Positions 48,421-59,660 of a stretch of DNA of 64,000 nt are shown piece by piece. This DNA is from Akebia trifoliata (taxonomy: Eukaryota > Streptophyta > Magnoliopsida > Ranunculales > Lardizabalaceae), in the NCBI GenBank assembly GCA_017979445.1, contig CM030719.1, positions 28,043,317-28,107,316 on the forward strand, written 5' to 3'. Each line of letters starts with the position of its first letter. The stretch's first letter is position 1. The notes beneath the pieces are model-generated. The model ran no database searches, was not told where the DNA came from, and worked only from the letters and a program-made list of their open reading frames with translations. The position numbers and the translations under genes are program-made.

Positions 48421-50394
48421 TGTTTTCAAACAGGTTACATGCCCTCCTTGACTTGGTCTTCTCTTATAGATAGAAGGAAATGACCTACATACCCTCATTT
48501 TCACTCCATCATTATCAACCCAACGCTTTCTAATCAAAATTCCATCATCTTCTACTTCTCTCACAACCATGTCTTATTATTGAGGTATGACAGTTGAAGT
48601 AAATAAATTTTTGTTTACTTTCATAAAAATAATTAAAATATTTGTCTATGTATTGATGCATGAATAAGATTACCATTTACGTCCACTAGTGTCTAAAAAT
48701 ACCTATCTTTTAATAAAAGGGCTCGCTATATGCACCCACTTCTTTCCTCGTCTCATTGACTTTACAGCTTTCACTCACCATCCCCTATCGAATATGAGTT
48801 AGTCTCCTCCTTCTTCTCTTTCTCATTCATCTTTCCTTCTTTTGCATTCTTGTTCTTCTTTGAACCCACATAAATTTCAAGTAGGATTTTGTGGTACAAG
48901 AAGCAATACTCTTAGAGATTGCAAAATAAGTTGGCAATGATCGTGGAAACCGCAACTCGTAATCTACTAGTTATTAGAAAATCTCAGTAGCAAAAAAAAA
49001 TTCAAACAAAGCTTCATTTGGTAGGTCAAAACCAAATTCGCTAACGAAGATTCGATTGGAACCTATCAAATCACCCTAAAAGGATTTTGTAGGTTTCTAC
49101 AATATTCCAATTGGTAGGTTTCTACCGATTCTTTTCAGGTGGATTTGATAGGATCCTACTGAGTCACAATGTAAATTTTCCATAGCTTCCTCTCAAACAA
49201 AATCTTCCTGCTAAACAAAAAATTACTTTTTTTTTAAAGTGGGTGTGACTAGTAGTTTTGTTATTTATTAGAAAATAGCGTTAAAGTGGGAACAGATAGC
49301 GCGCCTCAAAATAAAATAAGAAAATATGAAATACTATGTCAATGATTCACACTATAAAATACAAATTCCTCCTAGTAGATATAAATAAATCACATCGTGA
49401 TCAGAATCATAGAAAAAATCAACATCAAATTAATAATTTCTCAAAAACCATTACTACTATCTCTTTTCAATTCCACATAATACGCACAATCTACGTGTGT
49501 ATACTAGCCTAATAGGATTCAAAATGTATGAATTAGAAAACTCTATCAATGGTATAAGTTTTTGTCTCAGTTTTGATTAATTATTGACGGACGTTAGATC
49601 GAAACAAAATATTATCATCTTCAAGCCAAAAATAAAATCTATTAGCACAATTAGGGCACCAAGATGTGAGCAAATTCTTTGGTGATTTACATATGAATTG
49701 GATGCTCTTAACGGGCGGGTTTGGGTTAGGCTTGGTTGAGCCCTAATCCGACCCTAAAGAAGTGAACTATACTTAAACCCTCCGGGCTAGGTTGGGTTCG
49801 GAATAATTAGGTCCCCAACCTGGATTTGACCAGCTGAAAAAATTATTAAGCCCAAATCCTACCTTTGCGGGCTCAAAATGAAGCCCATAAGCCTTATTTT
49901 GCCGGTCAGATTGGGCCGGGCTAATGGGCCACTTCAAGTCACTGTGATTACTTTAATAAACACATTACCAATCCGATTACGTAATGGTAAGACAAATCCT
50001 TACGTCTTTGGGTACGGATCCTGTACTTCAGAAGTAGGTGTAGATGGTCTAATTTTTACACGTGGCACTCTCATTTATTGGACTCGTAGAACCACGTACA
50101 CACTACTAAATCTACTAAATCTATTGTTTGGTTTTGGGCATTTTAATAATGGGCTTGATGAACATGAGTAGGATCCATGGTTATTATGAAGAATGTTGGA
50201 ATAAAATGGTTATAATTCATTAAACAGGATGAAATTTGGTGTGTGGACTGTGGAGTGTGGACCCTCACATTAGAGGACCAAATATTAGTTGGTTAGTGGG
50301 TCCAAAATAGTACTCCACGTGGCAAAAAGAAGATATGGCGGAATCGGATATAATTTTGTCCAACTCTTGGGGTATAGGATCCGCACTCATGACT
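48421..50394. other. Intergenic, no gene seen
   Basis: A small hairpin at 49,062-49,157 (ACCTATCAAATCACCCTAAA and its inverse). 49,700-49,935 is a GGGTTGGGTTNGG/GGCCC-rich stretch of a type common in plant intergenic DNA. No ORF with family features. Confidence 0.4.
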
Positions 50395-50460
50395 TCAGCG
50401 GGGGGACACCTTGACGTGGTGGTGCACTCATGTGCGTAGATGCGTTTTAAGGAGGATTTG
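50395..50460. mobile_element. Half of a family A element
   Basis: ACACCTTGACGTGGTGGTGC followed by GTAGATGCGTTTTA matches the left arm and core of A18 (59,661). The other arm is missing and sequence passes into SINE S2. Confidence 0.55.
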
Positions 50461-50467
50461 ATGATTT

Positions 50468-50563
50468 TTCTCTTGGGTTGGTAAGGACTTGAACCCACAA
50501 CCTTGCAGTTGCATTGCAATATGTCAACCAACTGGGCTATGGGATCCAAGCCCTCACCTATTA
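50468..50563 (-). mobile_element. tRNA-derived SINE head (family S2)
   Basis: Minus strand: GAGGGCTTGGATCCCATAGC, CCCAGTTGGTTG (box A) and GTGGGTTCAAGTCC (box B, 50,485-50,498). Same family as 43,575. Inserted at or near the broken edge of a family A hairpin. Confidence 0.65.
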
Positions 50564-50569
50564 GAATTA

Positions 50570-50690
50570 GAGATCTTCTATTCCCACACCAACTTTTACT
50601 AAAAGCAACCCAGGATGTGTGGCAATTCTTTGATGGTATCATATGAAGTGGTGTGCTGTCTATAAAAGTTGGTGTGGCAATACCTTACCA
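50570..50690. mobile_element. MITE family B copy
   Basis: Left ATTCCCACACCAACTTTT and right, inverted, AAAAGTTGGTGTGGCAAT; inner TAAAAGCAACCC. Lies immediately next to SINE S2. Confidence 0.6.
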
Positions 50691-50853
50691 TTGGTTGAAC
50701 ACCCATGTCTGCTTGCCTATAAAAACAAAGGATATTATGAATTTAGTTATTACCATTTGTAGTATGAACTATGAAGACACTATATTGAAATCTATTCAAA
50801 TATTTTTAAAGGGTTTATCTAATTTTGAAAATAATGATGCATTTATTTTCTTT

Positions 50854-51006
50854 CTTATCGTGGGTATCCCCACCCTTCGGGGGTCAATCGGACCATGGAG
50901 GGTGGCCCCAAGGAGTTCATTACTTCATGGGGTTTCGAACACTTGACCTACCCTTCCTGAGGAGCTTATCAAGACTCGGCTTGCCACTAGGCCAACCCCT
51001 CCGGGT
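50854..51006 (-). mobile_element. SINE (family S1), full head
   Basis: Minus strand: GGGGTTGGCCTAGTGGCAAG (box A), AGTGTTCGAAACCCC (box B) and tail GGGATACCCACGATAAG. Box spacing is tRNA-like. The + strand copy at 1,208 shares head and tail. It ends 56 bp before the first recognisable pectate lyase sequence. Confidence 0.75.
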
Positions 51007-51062
51007 TAAAATATTCATGGTTCTTCTAACTTAAAATAGGCAAATATTTATGTTCTAATCAG

Positions 51063-52075
51063 AGAATTGTTGGTTTTGCCACAGGAGTGACTGGTGGTGC
51101 CAGTGGGTCATACTATGTTGTCACTCGTTCCGATGACAACAATCCAAAAAATTCAACTCCGGGTAGTCTCCATTATGCGGTGGAGTTTGCAGGAAGAAAC
51201 AAAGGAGGCACTTGGATTCAATTTGAGGGGAGTATGGTCATTAAGCTTAAACAAAAATTATGGATTAAATCAGATACAGCAATTGATGGAAGAGGAGTAA
51301 ATGTGACAATTGTTAGGAAAGGACTTGTTCTAGCAAGAGTAAAGAATGCGATTTTGCATAATTTTGAGGTTGTTTCAATAGGAGAAAGCGATACCATCCA
51401 CGTGTTTGATGGGTCACACCGAGTATGGATCGATCATTTAACATCAAAAGATGCATATTGGATTCGTTACTGTTCTTCAAGGATCGACCGATTTTGCCAT
51501 CTCGAATTGCTATCTTTCGAATCATAATGTTATTGGGAGCTTCTGATCAAGATACAATTGATCAAATTCTTTGGGTTACGATTTACAGGAATTGTTTTGA
51601 ATCATCTAACCAAAGAATGCCTCATTGTAGGTATAATAAATACGTACCACTTCATTTCGATTAATTGCCTTTATAAGAATTTGTTTCTGTTTTTGAATTT
51701 TGATTAGGTGAGGCTACTGCCATGTTGTGAAAAATTACTATAGATTGGCATTACTAGGCGATAGGAGGAACGGTGCACGCTAAGATCCTTTCGGAGAAAA
51801 ATGTGTTCGAGCCAGGGCAGGGACATGAGGTGACACCATGGCACAATCAGTTTACTTCTGATTTGAACCATCGAAAGACCTTCTACTAAGGGTGCTACAT
51901 TTCATCAGTTTTTGAAATACGGCATGTTGAGCTCACCCAAGAGTGAATTCCCAAGGTATAGGCTTCCAATGCAGGATACCAACTCTTTAGCCAGCCTAGT
52001 GACCAAAGTGTTCAGGGGTTCTGTATGGAGAAAGGTTAAGAGATTGCATGAAAACCCCATGAAACACCAAGCCTT
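51063..52075 (+). pseudogene. Pectate lyase (polysaccharide lyase family 1) pseudogene
   Basis: Starts in the middle of the enzyme (GFATGVTGGASGSYYVV), so the N-terminus and signal peptide are missing. Recognisable family blocks: NSTPGSLHYAVEFAGRNKGG, AIDGRGVNVTI, VWIDHLTS, STDFAISNCYLSNHN, MLLGASDQD, NQRMPHCR, HVVKNYY, AIGGTVHAKILSEKNVFEPG, EVTPW and YRLPMQDTNSLASLV. Reading these needs frame changes at about 51,455, 51,530 and 51,740, and an in-frame TAG sits just before AIGG. A 77 bp intron (51,631-51,707, GT-AG) is still in place, so this is a decayed gene copy and not a retrocopy. Functional relatives cleave de-esterified pectin in the cell wall; this one cannot. Confidence 0.85.
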
Positions 52076-53101
52076 GCATAATCTTCCCTCTATTTGTTAT
52101 TTATATGTAGTTTGTGTTGGATTGTTTTTTGTAATGGAGAAGAGGGAATATCTCATTCTCTAGTAATTTGACCCCCCTTGGTAATATGAGGATTGCTTCA
52201 TTAGAGGTGTTTTCAATATGAGATGAACTTGTTGTAGATCATCTAATTCCGATTGTACTCCACTTATAAAACTTCCCATGCACTCCATTGGTATGATTGC
52301 ACTTCAAAAAGAAAAATTGCATTCTTTTGGAAGCATAAATCAATCTAAGAGTACTCTCTACCTCGTTACTTTAGAATGATTGGGCTACAAATTGAATCAG
52401 GAAATTAACTTGATTTACCATAAAACACTATTTCTGTCCAAACCCAGATGTTAAAATCATCCAAACTATCACAAAAATCGGTCGAAAAGAAAATTTATTT
52501 TCAATTGTCATCCGAAAAGAATGGAGATAAGGAATTCTTTGGGTGGCAAATGACGAACTTAGCCGTCATGGGTGAAGGCACCCCACCCATATATCTCTCT
52601 TAAGTCTTGATCGATCAACATTGCTCAAATGTTGACTTTTTTTTATTTATCTAAATCAAAATTAATCAGATCATTAGAGAAAGAAAATAGATGTTGTTGT
52701 TGTTCAACTATTTATTGCTTCTAGGGAGACAGAGATTGAAATTTTCTTTATTTGATGATTGGGTTGCTCAAATAAGTATATTTTTTCACTATTTGGTGAT
52801 TGGGATTGCTCAAATATGTGTATTTTTCAGGTATGGCCCATTAAGACCAACTAAATACTTTTATTAGAGATAGAGAGCTCAAATGAAAATACAAGTGAAA
52901 GAGACACAAGGAAGAAGACCCATTCATACAACATTGCTCCCATGTGTCACACACAAGCTCACCACATGTCACTCTATCAGCACTCAACCTATCAAGTCTT
53001 ACTTGATATTTACAGGGCACTACATGCAAGACCAACATTCACAGCCACTTAGAAACCCTTCTAATGGATAATATAAGGTTTGTTTGGACAAACTGAAGCT
53101 T
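52076..53101. other. Intergenic, no gene seen
   Basis: Between the pectate lyase remnant and the 3' end of the AILP gene. TATTTGATGATTGGGTTGC and a near copy about 45 bp later form a short direct repeat near 52,750-52,815. Confidence 0.4.
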
Positions 53102-56100
53102 TTATTCTCTGGCTGCAAGAACTGTTGGCCCTTCAACCTGAAATGACCCCAAAATCTTCAAATTAGATTCACATATGTGGTACTCAACTTTATGCAAGTT
53201 GGTTGAGTTGAGAATCTATTCATTAAGCACATTGTGGGCTATACAGCTTGATGACCATTAGCTAATATTCATGATTATTGATAAATTTTATTCAACCTAA
53301 TTAGAGGGTTATAATTGTTGGTTTATGGGCCTAACTTGAGTTTTTTGGGTGTATCTTGTAGCAGAGGGTGTGGGGGCCGGCAGGGCCTCGAGGGGAACGA
53401 AGTTCCCTCCAATCCTAAGCCAAAGGCCCTGGATTAGCTCGTTTTGGGCGTCCATTTGTAATTAGAAAAAGCGTTCTAGGCATCCAATTTTAGTCTCAAA
53501 TTGTTCGAAACATCATAGTTGCAAATTCAAAGCGTTCATGTTGGGTTAATTGATTAGTTCTTGTTACCTTGAATGTTGCACCCCATATTTCTTCTTCGGC
53601 CGAGGGAATGGCAGTGATCTTGTTCTTAGGATTCTCATAGCTTCTAAGCTCTCCTATTGCAGTGGAGAAGAAGCATCCTACAATCCAATAACAACTCCAT
53701 CAAATTGTCGAAGATTAGATAAGTAGTCGAAAAGGGTATCACATTGCCTCACTAATCACTATTGATTGGTAAAAAATGTACATCTCCCTACCTTTCGACA
53801 TCGATGGGGGAACCAAAAATGAATTATTAGCTAATAAAATTCAAGAGTGATTCAATGGGTACCTTGAGGAAAAGATGCAAGTGACTTTCCACAAGCACCT
53901 TTGAGCAATTCCACGTCATCGGCAAACGCCATGAATCCATCAGCAGTGATTCCCCAATACAGAGGAACTTTGCCAAATTGATCCTATCACACCAAATAGA
54001 CAACTTGTAATCAACAACAGAAACTGAATTTATGCATTTGTAGTAACTTTACATAGTTGTTCGATGGTCTCACTTACAGAAGCCACGAATAGGTTCGATG
54101 TCGACTTATCAAAGACCACAAATGCGAAATTCCCACTAAGGTGGCCGACGACATGGTTTGGAGGGTACGGAGCTCGGTCACGGAGAGCCTTATAAGCTTC
54201 AATTACCAACAGTACCTCGTTAGCAGACTTAGCAAGACCGTATTGCTGCTTCAGACTCCCCAAATTATCGAGCATCCCTTCGAACAAACAGAATATTTCA
54301 TCCTTAACGGCAAATGATCTGTACCCATTAAATCACATTGTTTCATTACTTGTTTGATCATCGTGAGCTAGTAGTTTGAACTTTGAACAAAATAATTAAC
54401 ATAATAGGTCAGTCATTTATAGGCTCACTGTTCATATTAACTACCAAAACGTGAACGGTAACAAATTCGGAGGTTTTAAAGTGACGTGAAATAGTCACTT
54501 TAAAACCTCAGAATTCGTTTCCGATCACACGTTCACGTTTTGGTAAGTAAAATGAATGGTGGGCCGGAATCATAAATTCGTCAAAAGTTGATCACTTTCA
54601 ACTAGATGACTCATTGAATAGTTCTAAAATATCATCCAAGTCAATAAAACTGGACCGAATCAATTATATTTTTGTATTTTTTTATTATTTTATTTTATAA
54701 AAATACCTAATGTTTCAATAATTTAAAATTTTATTATCTATGTAAATAAGATTTTGTGACTGAGTATTTCAATCCACCTCATTTTATAAAAATTATAATT
54801 ATTTGATAATAAATATACATTAATTAGTAATTATAATAGATTTAAAAATTATCTCATGCAAGACGAGATGACTAGGATGAGTCAACTCGATATTCATGAG
54901 AGATGATACGAGACAGAATACCGAATTTAAAAACCATGATCTAAGTGGAGTGGGTAAACAGTCAAGATCAAGAGAGCCAAATACAAAAAGAGATGGTGAT
55001 TTGAGAAAGATACAAGGTTGTGATGTATATAAGCTTAGGTGGATGGAATTTCATCCACTTGAGATGTATGGAATAAGAATACTTTTAGGTCCGAGAATTA
55101 CGGGCCAAATGAGCTTCATAAGTCATTCCAAGCCGTTGGATTTGAGTCCATGATCAAGCCCTTGATGAAATCATTATCAAACTGCACGGCTTAGAATCAC
55201 CAATCAAGCACTTTTGGCGTGCGGTCTCTTCAAGTTACGTGTCCAACATGGTTTCCACGTGGCATGACAACACGTCAGGTTTTCTTGGAAATAATTTAAA
55301 AAAAAAAAAAGTGAACTTAGATGACTAAGATTGTTGAACCGACGACCAACTAAAGAGGATGACCAACACCTGTTATTGGTAGGTCTAGTAGGTTAGACTC
55401 TAACGTAAACAAACCAAAAATATGCCACGTGTGCGTCGCACAAATCACCGAAGTTTTGTGAAACGTATTGGGTTCAGGAATCGTTGCAGAAGAATCAGTT
55501 ACACGTGTCCTCCATGCATAACTTGATAAGCTTTATCATTTGTCCGTTTCACCAATCAGAACCATTGGATCTACACATCTTTCGAAACCGTTGCATCTAC
55601 TTGATGTAAATCCAACGGTTACGATGAACCAAACACTCTCATCGTGCTACACGTATGAAGAGGACAGTTCCTCTTCCGTCCAGCAGCAGGTAGTCTTCAA
55701 AGAACAACCAACATATAGGGAGAAAGAAATTTAGGCTGAACAGATGGTTAAGACCGTTCGATCTTCCAGATTCATGAACAAGTGGTGATCTAGAGGAAAT
55801 TTCACTCTTCCAGAGGACCATCTTTTAACAAATTATTATTAAAAAAAAAAAAAAAATTCAATTTTATATTAATAGATGTTAGAGTTTTATATACTTCGTC
55901 TGACACACGAAAGTATATATAGCCGGAAAGTGACACACACGAGATAGCGACGTTACCTGGGCTGTAACGGCGACTCGTTATGATGAGTATACGCCAATTG
56001 AACATGATTACCGATCTGTACGGACACGGCAGAAGCGTTACTCTGGAGGAAACGGTTTATTAACGCCGTTGACGTTATCTTTGGCGATGGTGTTCGGATT

Positions 56101-56159
56101 CCGGCTGCCACCAGCTCGTCTGGTGGAGTCACTATAGCACCGCTGAACACACCCAACAT
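53102..56159 (-). CDS. Aluminium-induced/TSJT1-like protein with YGL and LRDR motifs
   Basis: Five exons by hand: 56159-55957, 54318-54078, 53983-53863, 53677-53568 and 53137-53102, 236 aa; all junctions are GT-AG and in phase. Starts MLGVFSGAIVTPPDELVAAG. Family motifs are visible: QQYGLAKSANEVLLVIEAY with YGL, and YKALRDRAPYPPNHVVGHLS with LRDR. These are followed by GNFAFVVFDKSTSNLFVAS, GKVPLYWGITADGFMAFADD and CFFSTAIGELRSYENPKN. The fold is class II glutamine amidotransferase-like (DUF3700) but lacks the N-terminal catalytic Cys, so no amidotransferase activity is expected. Relatives (AILP1, stem-specific TSJT1) respond to aluminium, auxin, sugar or ABA. Consistent with that, three tandem G-boxes lie upstream. 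Intron 1 (54,319-55,956) holds a hairpin element. Confidence 0.9.
53350..53450. repeat. GC-rich island in intron 4 of the AILP gene
   Basis: GTGGGGGCCGGCAGGGCCTC followed by GAACGAAGTTCCCTCC is far more GC-rich than the surrounding intron, with an internal short inverted repeat. It resembles GC-rich blocks seen in plant LTRs, but no LTR ends were found. Confidence 0.3.
54418..54565. mobile_element. Snap-back hairpin in AILP intron 1
   Basis: TACCAAAACGTGAACG, then AGGTTTTAAAGTGAC, then the inverted GTCACTTTAAAACCT and GTTCACGTTTTGGTA. Arms about 65 bp. Unlike family A it lacks the CTCGGGATACAC core, so a separate family. No clear target duplication. Confidence 0.55.
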
Positions 56160-56179
56160 GTTTCTTTATCTCACTCTAG

Positions 56180-56181
<2 letters not shown>

Positions 56182-56211
<30 letters not shown>

Positions 56212-56212
56212 A
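56182..56212. repeat. (CT)n microsatellite in AILP 5' UTR
   Basis: About 15 CT units, reading (GA)n on the transcribed minus strand, between TATA box and ATG. Common in plant 5' UTRs as GAGA-type elements. Confidence 0.9.
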
Positions 56213-56260
56213 AATGATCAGACTACGGACATGGAAGGGGCATTGAAGATGGGCAATGGA

Positions 56261-56267
56261 ATTTATA
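56261..56267 (-). promoter_or_regulatory. TATA box of the AILP gene
   Basis: TATAAAT on the minus strand about 105 bp upstream of the ATG at 56,159; the GA microsatellite lies between. Confidence 0.6.
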
Positions 56268-56408
56268 GAAGAGAAGGTCGGGGTATTATCGGCATTATTG
56301 GAATTTTTTTAGGTGTCCTGTATTAATTTGATAAAATCAAGTTTAAATCATGTACTCCAGTAACTAGGTAGCTATCCAACTCCAGTTCTTTTTTTTTTTT
56401 CTTAGTGC

Positions 56409-56428
56409 CACGTGCCACGTGCCACGTG
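56409..56428 (-). promoter_or_regulatory. Three tandem G-boxes (CACGTG), 7 bp period
   Basis: CACGTG at 56,409-56,414, 56,416-56,421 and 56,423-56,428, each preceded by GC, about 145 bp upstream of the TATA box. CCACGTG is a strong bZIP/bHLH site (ABRE/G-box). It suggests ABA or light responsiveness for the AILP gene, which fits the family's stress induction. Confidence 0.7.
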
Positions 56429-57439
56429 AAGCTAATATTTCATTTATCCAAGACCAATATCGAGTACATGATATCTATTTATTGGAGTTCAACTACATAT
56501 ATTTTATGTGATTAAGAATTTGAGTGAAATTATTTATGATTATTTTATCTATTTTGTTTTACCAGATATATGTTTTATCTAACCCAAATATTGGTTTGCT
56601 TGAATTTAAAATGACTAATTCACAATCATAGTGACAAAGTCAGGATTCAAAAAAATTCCTCAAGGGAAAATTTTGAAAAAAAATATATATATATCGACAA
56701 AATTCAAGGGAAAAAAAATACAATACTAAAAAAAATTAAAAATTTTCTTATTAAAATATAATATAGAAAATGCATTTTCCAGAGTTTTGCGAATAAATCA
56801 TTTATTGAAAGAAACATAAATTAATTGCGAATAAGTTGGGATTAAATTATTGATTGAAAGAAATGTGAATTAATTGCAAATTAAAAAAAAAAAAAATCAG
56901 ATGATTTTTCCACCATGTTCACAATGAGGTCTATATACAATCCAAAATTGGGGTTTCCCCACCTTACCAAATCATTGGGATTAGATCTATAGTTGTTTGT
57001 TACACAACTACTGGGAGTACATAATCGGAATTCAATGAAATAATATTTTATCCAAGTTTGAAGGCACGTGACGTAGGGTCCGCCAGCAGGCGGTGATTTT
57101 CGTGTCTATAGTGCGGAAATGGGCCCACCACTGGCTCGGCTTACGAGAGTATCGAGGCCATTTGTCAAGCAGAATTCTATGCATGAAAAACTGAAATTTA
57201 TAAACAGAGAAAAAAACCCTGTGGAGGCGTCGTCAATGTAATACGGTCCAACGGAGAGAGTTATTCCATTGATTTGTCCTTCATTCGACAGTGGTATTTG
57301 CATGCAAAAGAGTCAACACAATATGGCCCATTTCCTTTAGAGTCGTGGTAGTATGAGCCGCCACGTGTTATACTCAATCGAACTCTATGATGTGACAAGT
57401 TTGGGAACCGTAATTCTCAAAGTCATATTATGAGGACTC
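56429..57439. other. Intergenic, no gene seen
   Basis: AT-rich upstream of the AILP promoter. GCGAATAAATCATTTATTGA and a diverged copy recur about 55 bp apart near 56,790-56,870. Nothing coding. Confidence 0.4.
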
Positions 57440-58760
57440 TTTCTTTTAGAGAAAATTGCTTAAAGGACTTTGCTAGAGGGATTTTTTTGAACTAGTCCTA
57501 AAATTTTGGGTGGTCTCTTAATAGTTCATTTAAGGTATGTTTGATTGCATGGAAAGTCAATATCCATGGAATTTAAAATTCATGGAAAATTAGTTGTGGA
57601 AAATAGGTAGGGTTGAAAAATCAAATTTCATTGTTTGATTTCACTTGGATAAAATCATGAAAAATTATGAGAAAAAAGAAGAAGAGGAGAAGGAGGAAGA
57701 AGATGAGAAGAGGGGGAGAGGAAGAAGAAGATGACGAGTAAGAGGGAGGGGGGAGGATATGGTGACGGTGGCGACGAAGGTGGCGGAGGTGGCAACGGTG
57801 GTGGTGACGACGGCGACTGTGGTGGCGACGACGATGACGAATACACTGGCGGTGGCGACGGAGGTAAGTGAGGAAGATGGGGGGAGAACTTGGTGGTGGT
57901 GGTGGCGGAAAATGTGAGAGATGAAGAAGAAGAAAAAGAAGAAGAGAGAGAGAAAAGGTGGTCGGAGACGGAGTCGACGGCGATGGCAATGGTAACGACG
58001 GCGATGACGACGACGGCGAGGTTAGTGTAATGGTGGTGGTGATGGTAGGGAAGAATTGAGGATGTAAAATATGGGTGGATTTCATTTTCCCACCCATATG
58101 GGTGGGAAAGTGAAATCCATGATTTAGTGGACTTTTTGAATGGGGTGGAAAATGAATTTCCATTTTCATGTACAATCAAACACTTGAAAAATGTTATTTT
58201 CCATGGAAATTGATTTTCCACCTTATTTTTCATGTGCAATCAAACATACCCTTAGTAAAATTTTCTTTTCTTAATAGTCCTTGGACCTTATTTGCCATAT
58301 TTTCACGATTGAATGTTCGAATTGTTTGAACTCACTATTTTCATAATTTTTTTATTTTTATTTTTGAATTTTTAGCATTTCAATTGAGTTTCGGAAACTC
58401 CACTTCATCGAAAAGAAATTAAGAAGGAAGAAGAATTATTTTCAAGGGTTTTTTTTTTTTCAAACATTTTGAAATATATATAGTTTCTGGATGAAAACCG
58501 ATCAAGAATGATTCTTTTAATTTGATTTGAAATCATCTAAACAAGTCATTATCTTAAGATTTTAGTTGATCTTATCATGTATTTTAGTCGAAAAATTGAA
58601 AATGGGTGGATTTTACCAATGTCGAGTTTACCTCTTTTTATTTATTGTTGAGTCGAGTTGTACAATAAATAAAAAGTGGTGAACTCGACAATAAATAGTA
58701 GTGAGTTTAATAATAAAAACTGTGAACTCAACAATAAATAAAAAATCATAACTTCAACAA
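57440..58760. repeat. Dispersed repeat P, copy interrupted by a Harbinger-like insertion
   Basis: Left part 57,440-57,532 and right part 58,255-58,760 are collinear with 27,345-27,970. The interruption is the 719 bp element listed next. Confidence 0.75.
57533..58251. mobile_element. PIF/Harbinger-like element with TTA duplication and Gly/Asp-codon-like interior
   Basis: Ends AGGTATGTTTGATTGCATG and, inverted, GTGCAATCAAACATACCC. Flanked by TTA (57,530-57,532 and 58,252-58,254). The related locus at 27,345 carries the site without the insertion (CATTTAGTAAA), which fixes both ends. Subterminal GAAAATGAATTTCCATTTTC-type palindromes and a perfect CCACCCATATGGGTGG hairpin lie near the right side. 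The interior is a ~80 bp polypurine tract followed by GGTGGCGACGAC-type triplets. No transposase domain, so non-autonomous. Confidence 0.85.
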
Positions 58761-59660
58761 TAGAAGAGAAACTCAATTTCTCTCCATCATGTTTGGATTG
58801 AAAAGAGAATTTGGGACAACTTAAAATTTTTAAATATCATAACAAAATTTAGAGATAGAGTTGGAATTATAAAATATTTTATAAAGGTTTCTCTCCTCTT
58901 CTTTCTGCCACTAAACAATCCAAACAAGAGAAATAGATAGAAATTCATTTTTTTTCTCTTCTTTTCTCTTCATTTCCCTCATCCAAACACGGTGTAAGTG
59001 TTAGTGTTAGTCATTTTGACTGAGCTACTAAGTCGAATAACACACTCTCAAGCTCAAGCCAGAAATTTGGTGTTACAAATGATAAAAAAATATCGGATAT
59101 TTTGTGTCGGATGGGACAGGCTGCCTATCCGATATTATATTCATATGAAAAGCAAGATTTAATATTGAATTTTTTTTCCAAGTGGATTCCTACTCATAAA
59201 TAAATCGGAAAAATATTAGAAAAAGGAAGATTCTCAAATTAAGAATCCAAGATTCCACTTAAGGATATATTCTATTACAAATAAACTTAGAAAAAGACAT
59301 TTCAACTGTAAAGATAGTAAAGGTGGTGATATTTACAATGACATATATAATAAAGAATAATGGATATTTATATATTTACCACCTCATTAATATAATATAT
59401 TCCTATATTTAAAAAATGTTTAGTGTTGCTTTCCCATAATATTTTTATTTTAACTAATTAACCCTTCAAAGAGATGATGATTTAAAAATAAAATAAAAAT
59501 TTATTATTTAACCTTTCACTTTGTATTTTGAAATGAGGATGATGAAAATTGGTCTCCTATTTTAAGATCTTGATTTTATAAGGGGAAATGATCTTATCAA
59601 ATCCCTGAAATAATGACAGATAAAATAAATTGAATCAATGGGTTTTCACGAAAAAATAAA
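58761..59660. other. Intergenic, no gene seen
   Basis: AT-rich; nothing recognised. Confidence 0.45.

Noticed and set aside
49700..50171. Plus-strand ORF in a GGGTTGG/GGCCC-rich stretch
   Set aside because: The sequence type is a common plant intergenic repeat; the frame shows no domain and no codon-use support.
50265..50642. 125-codon minus-strand ORF containing IAQLVDILQCNCKVVGSSP
   Set aside because: This is the translation of a tRNA-derived SINE head (boxes A and B), a well-known false protein.
57621..58239. Two minus-strand ORFs of 184 and 194 codons rich in Pro, Ser and His
   Set aside because: They arise from the triplet-rich interior of a non-autonomous element with defined inverted ends, overlap each other in different frames, and show no domain.
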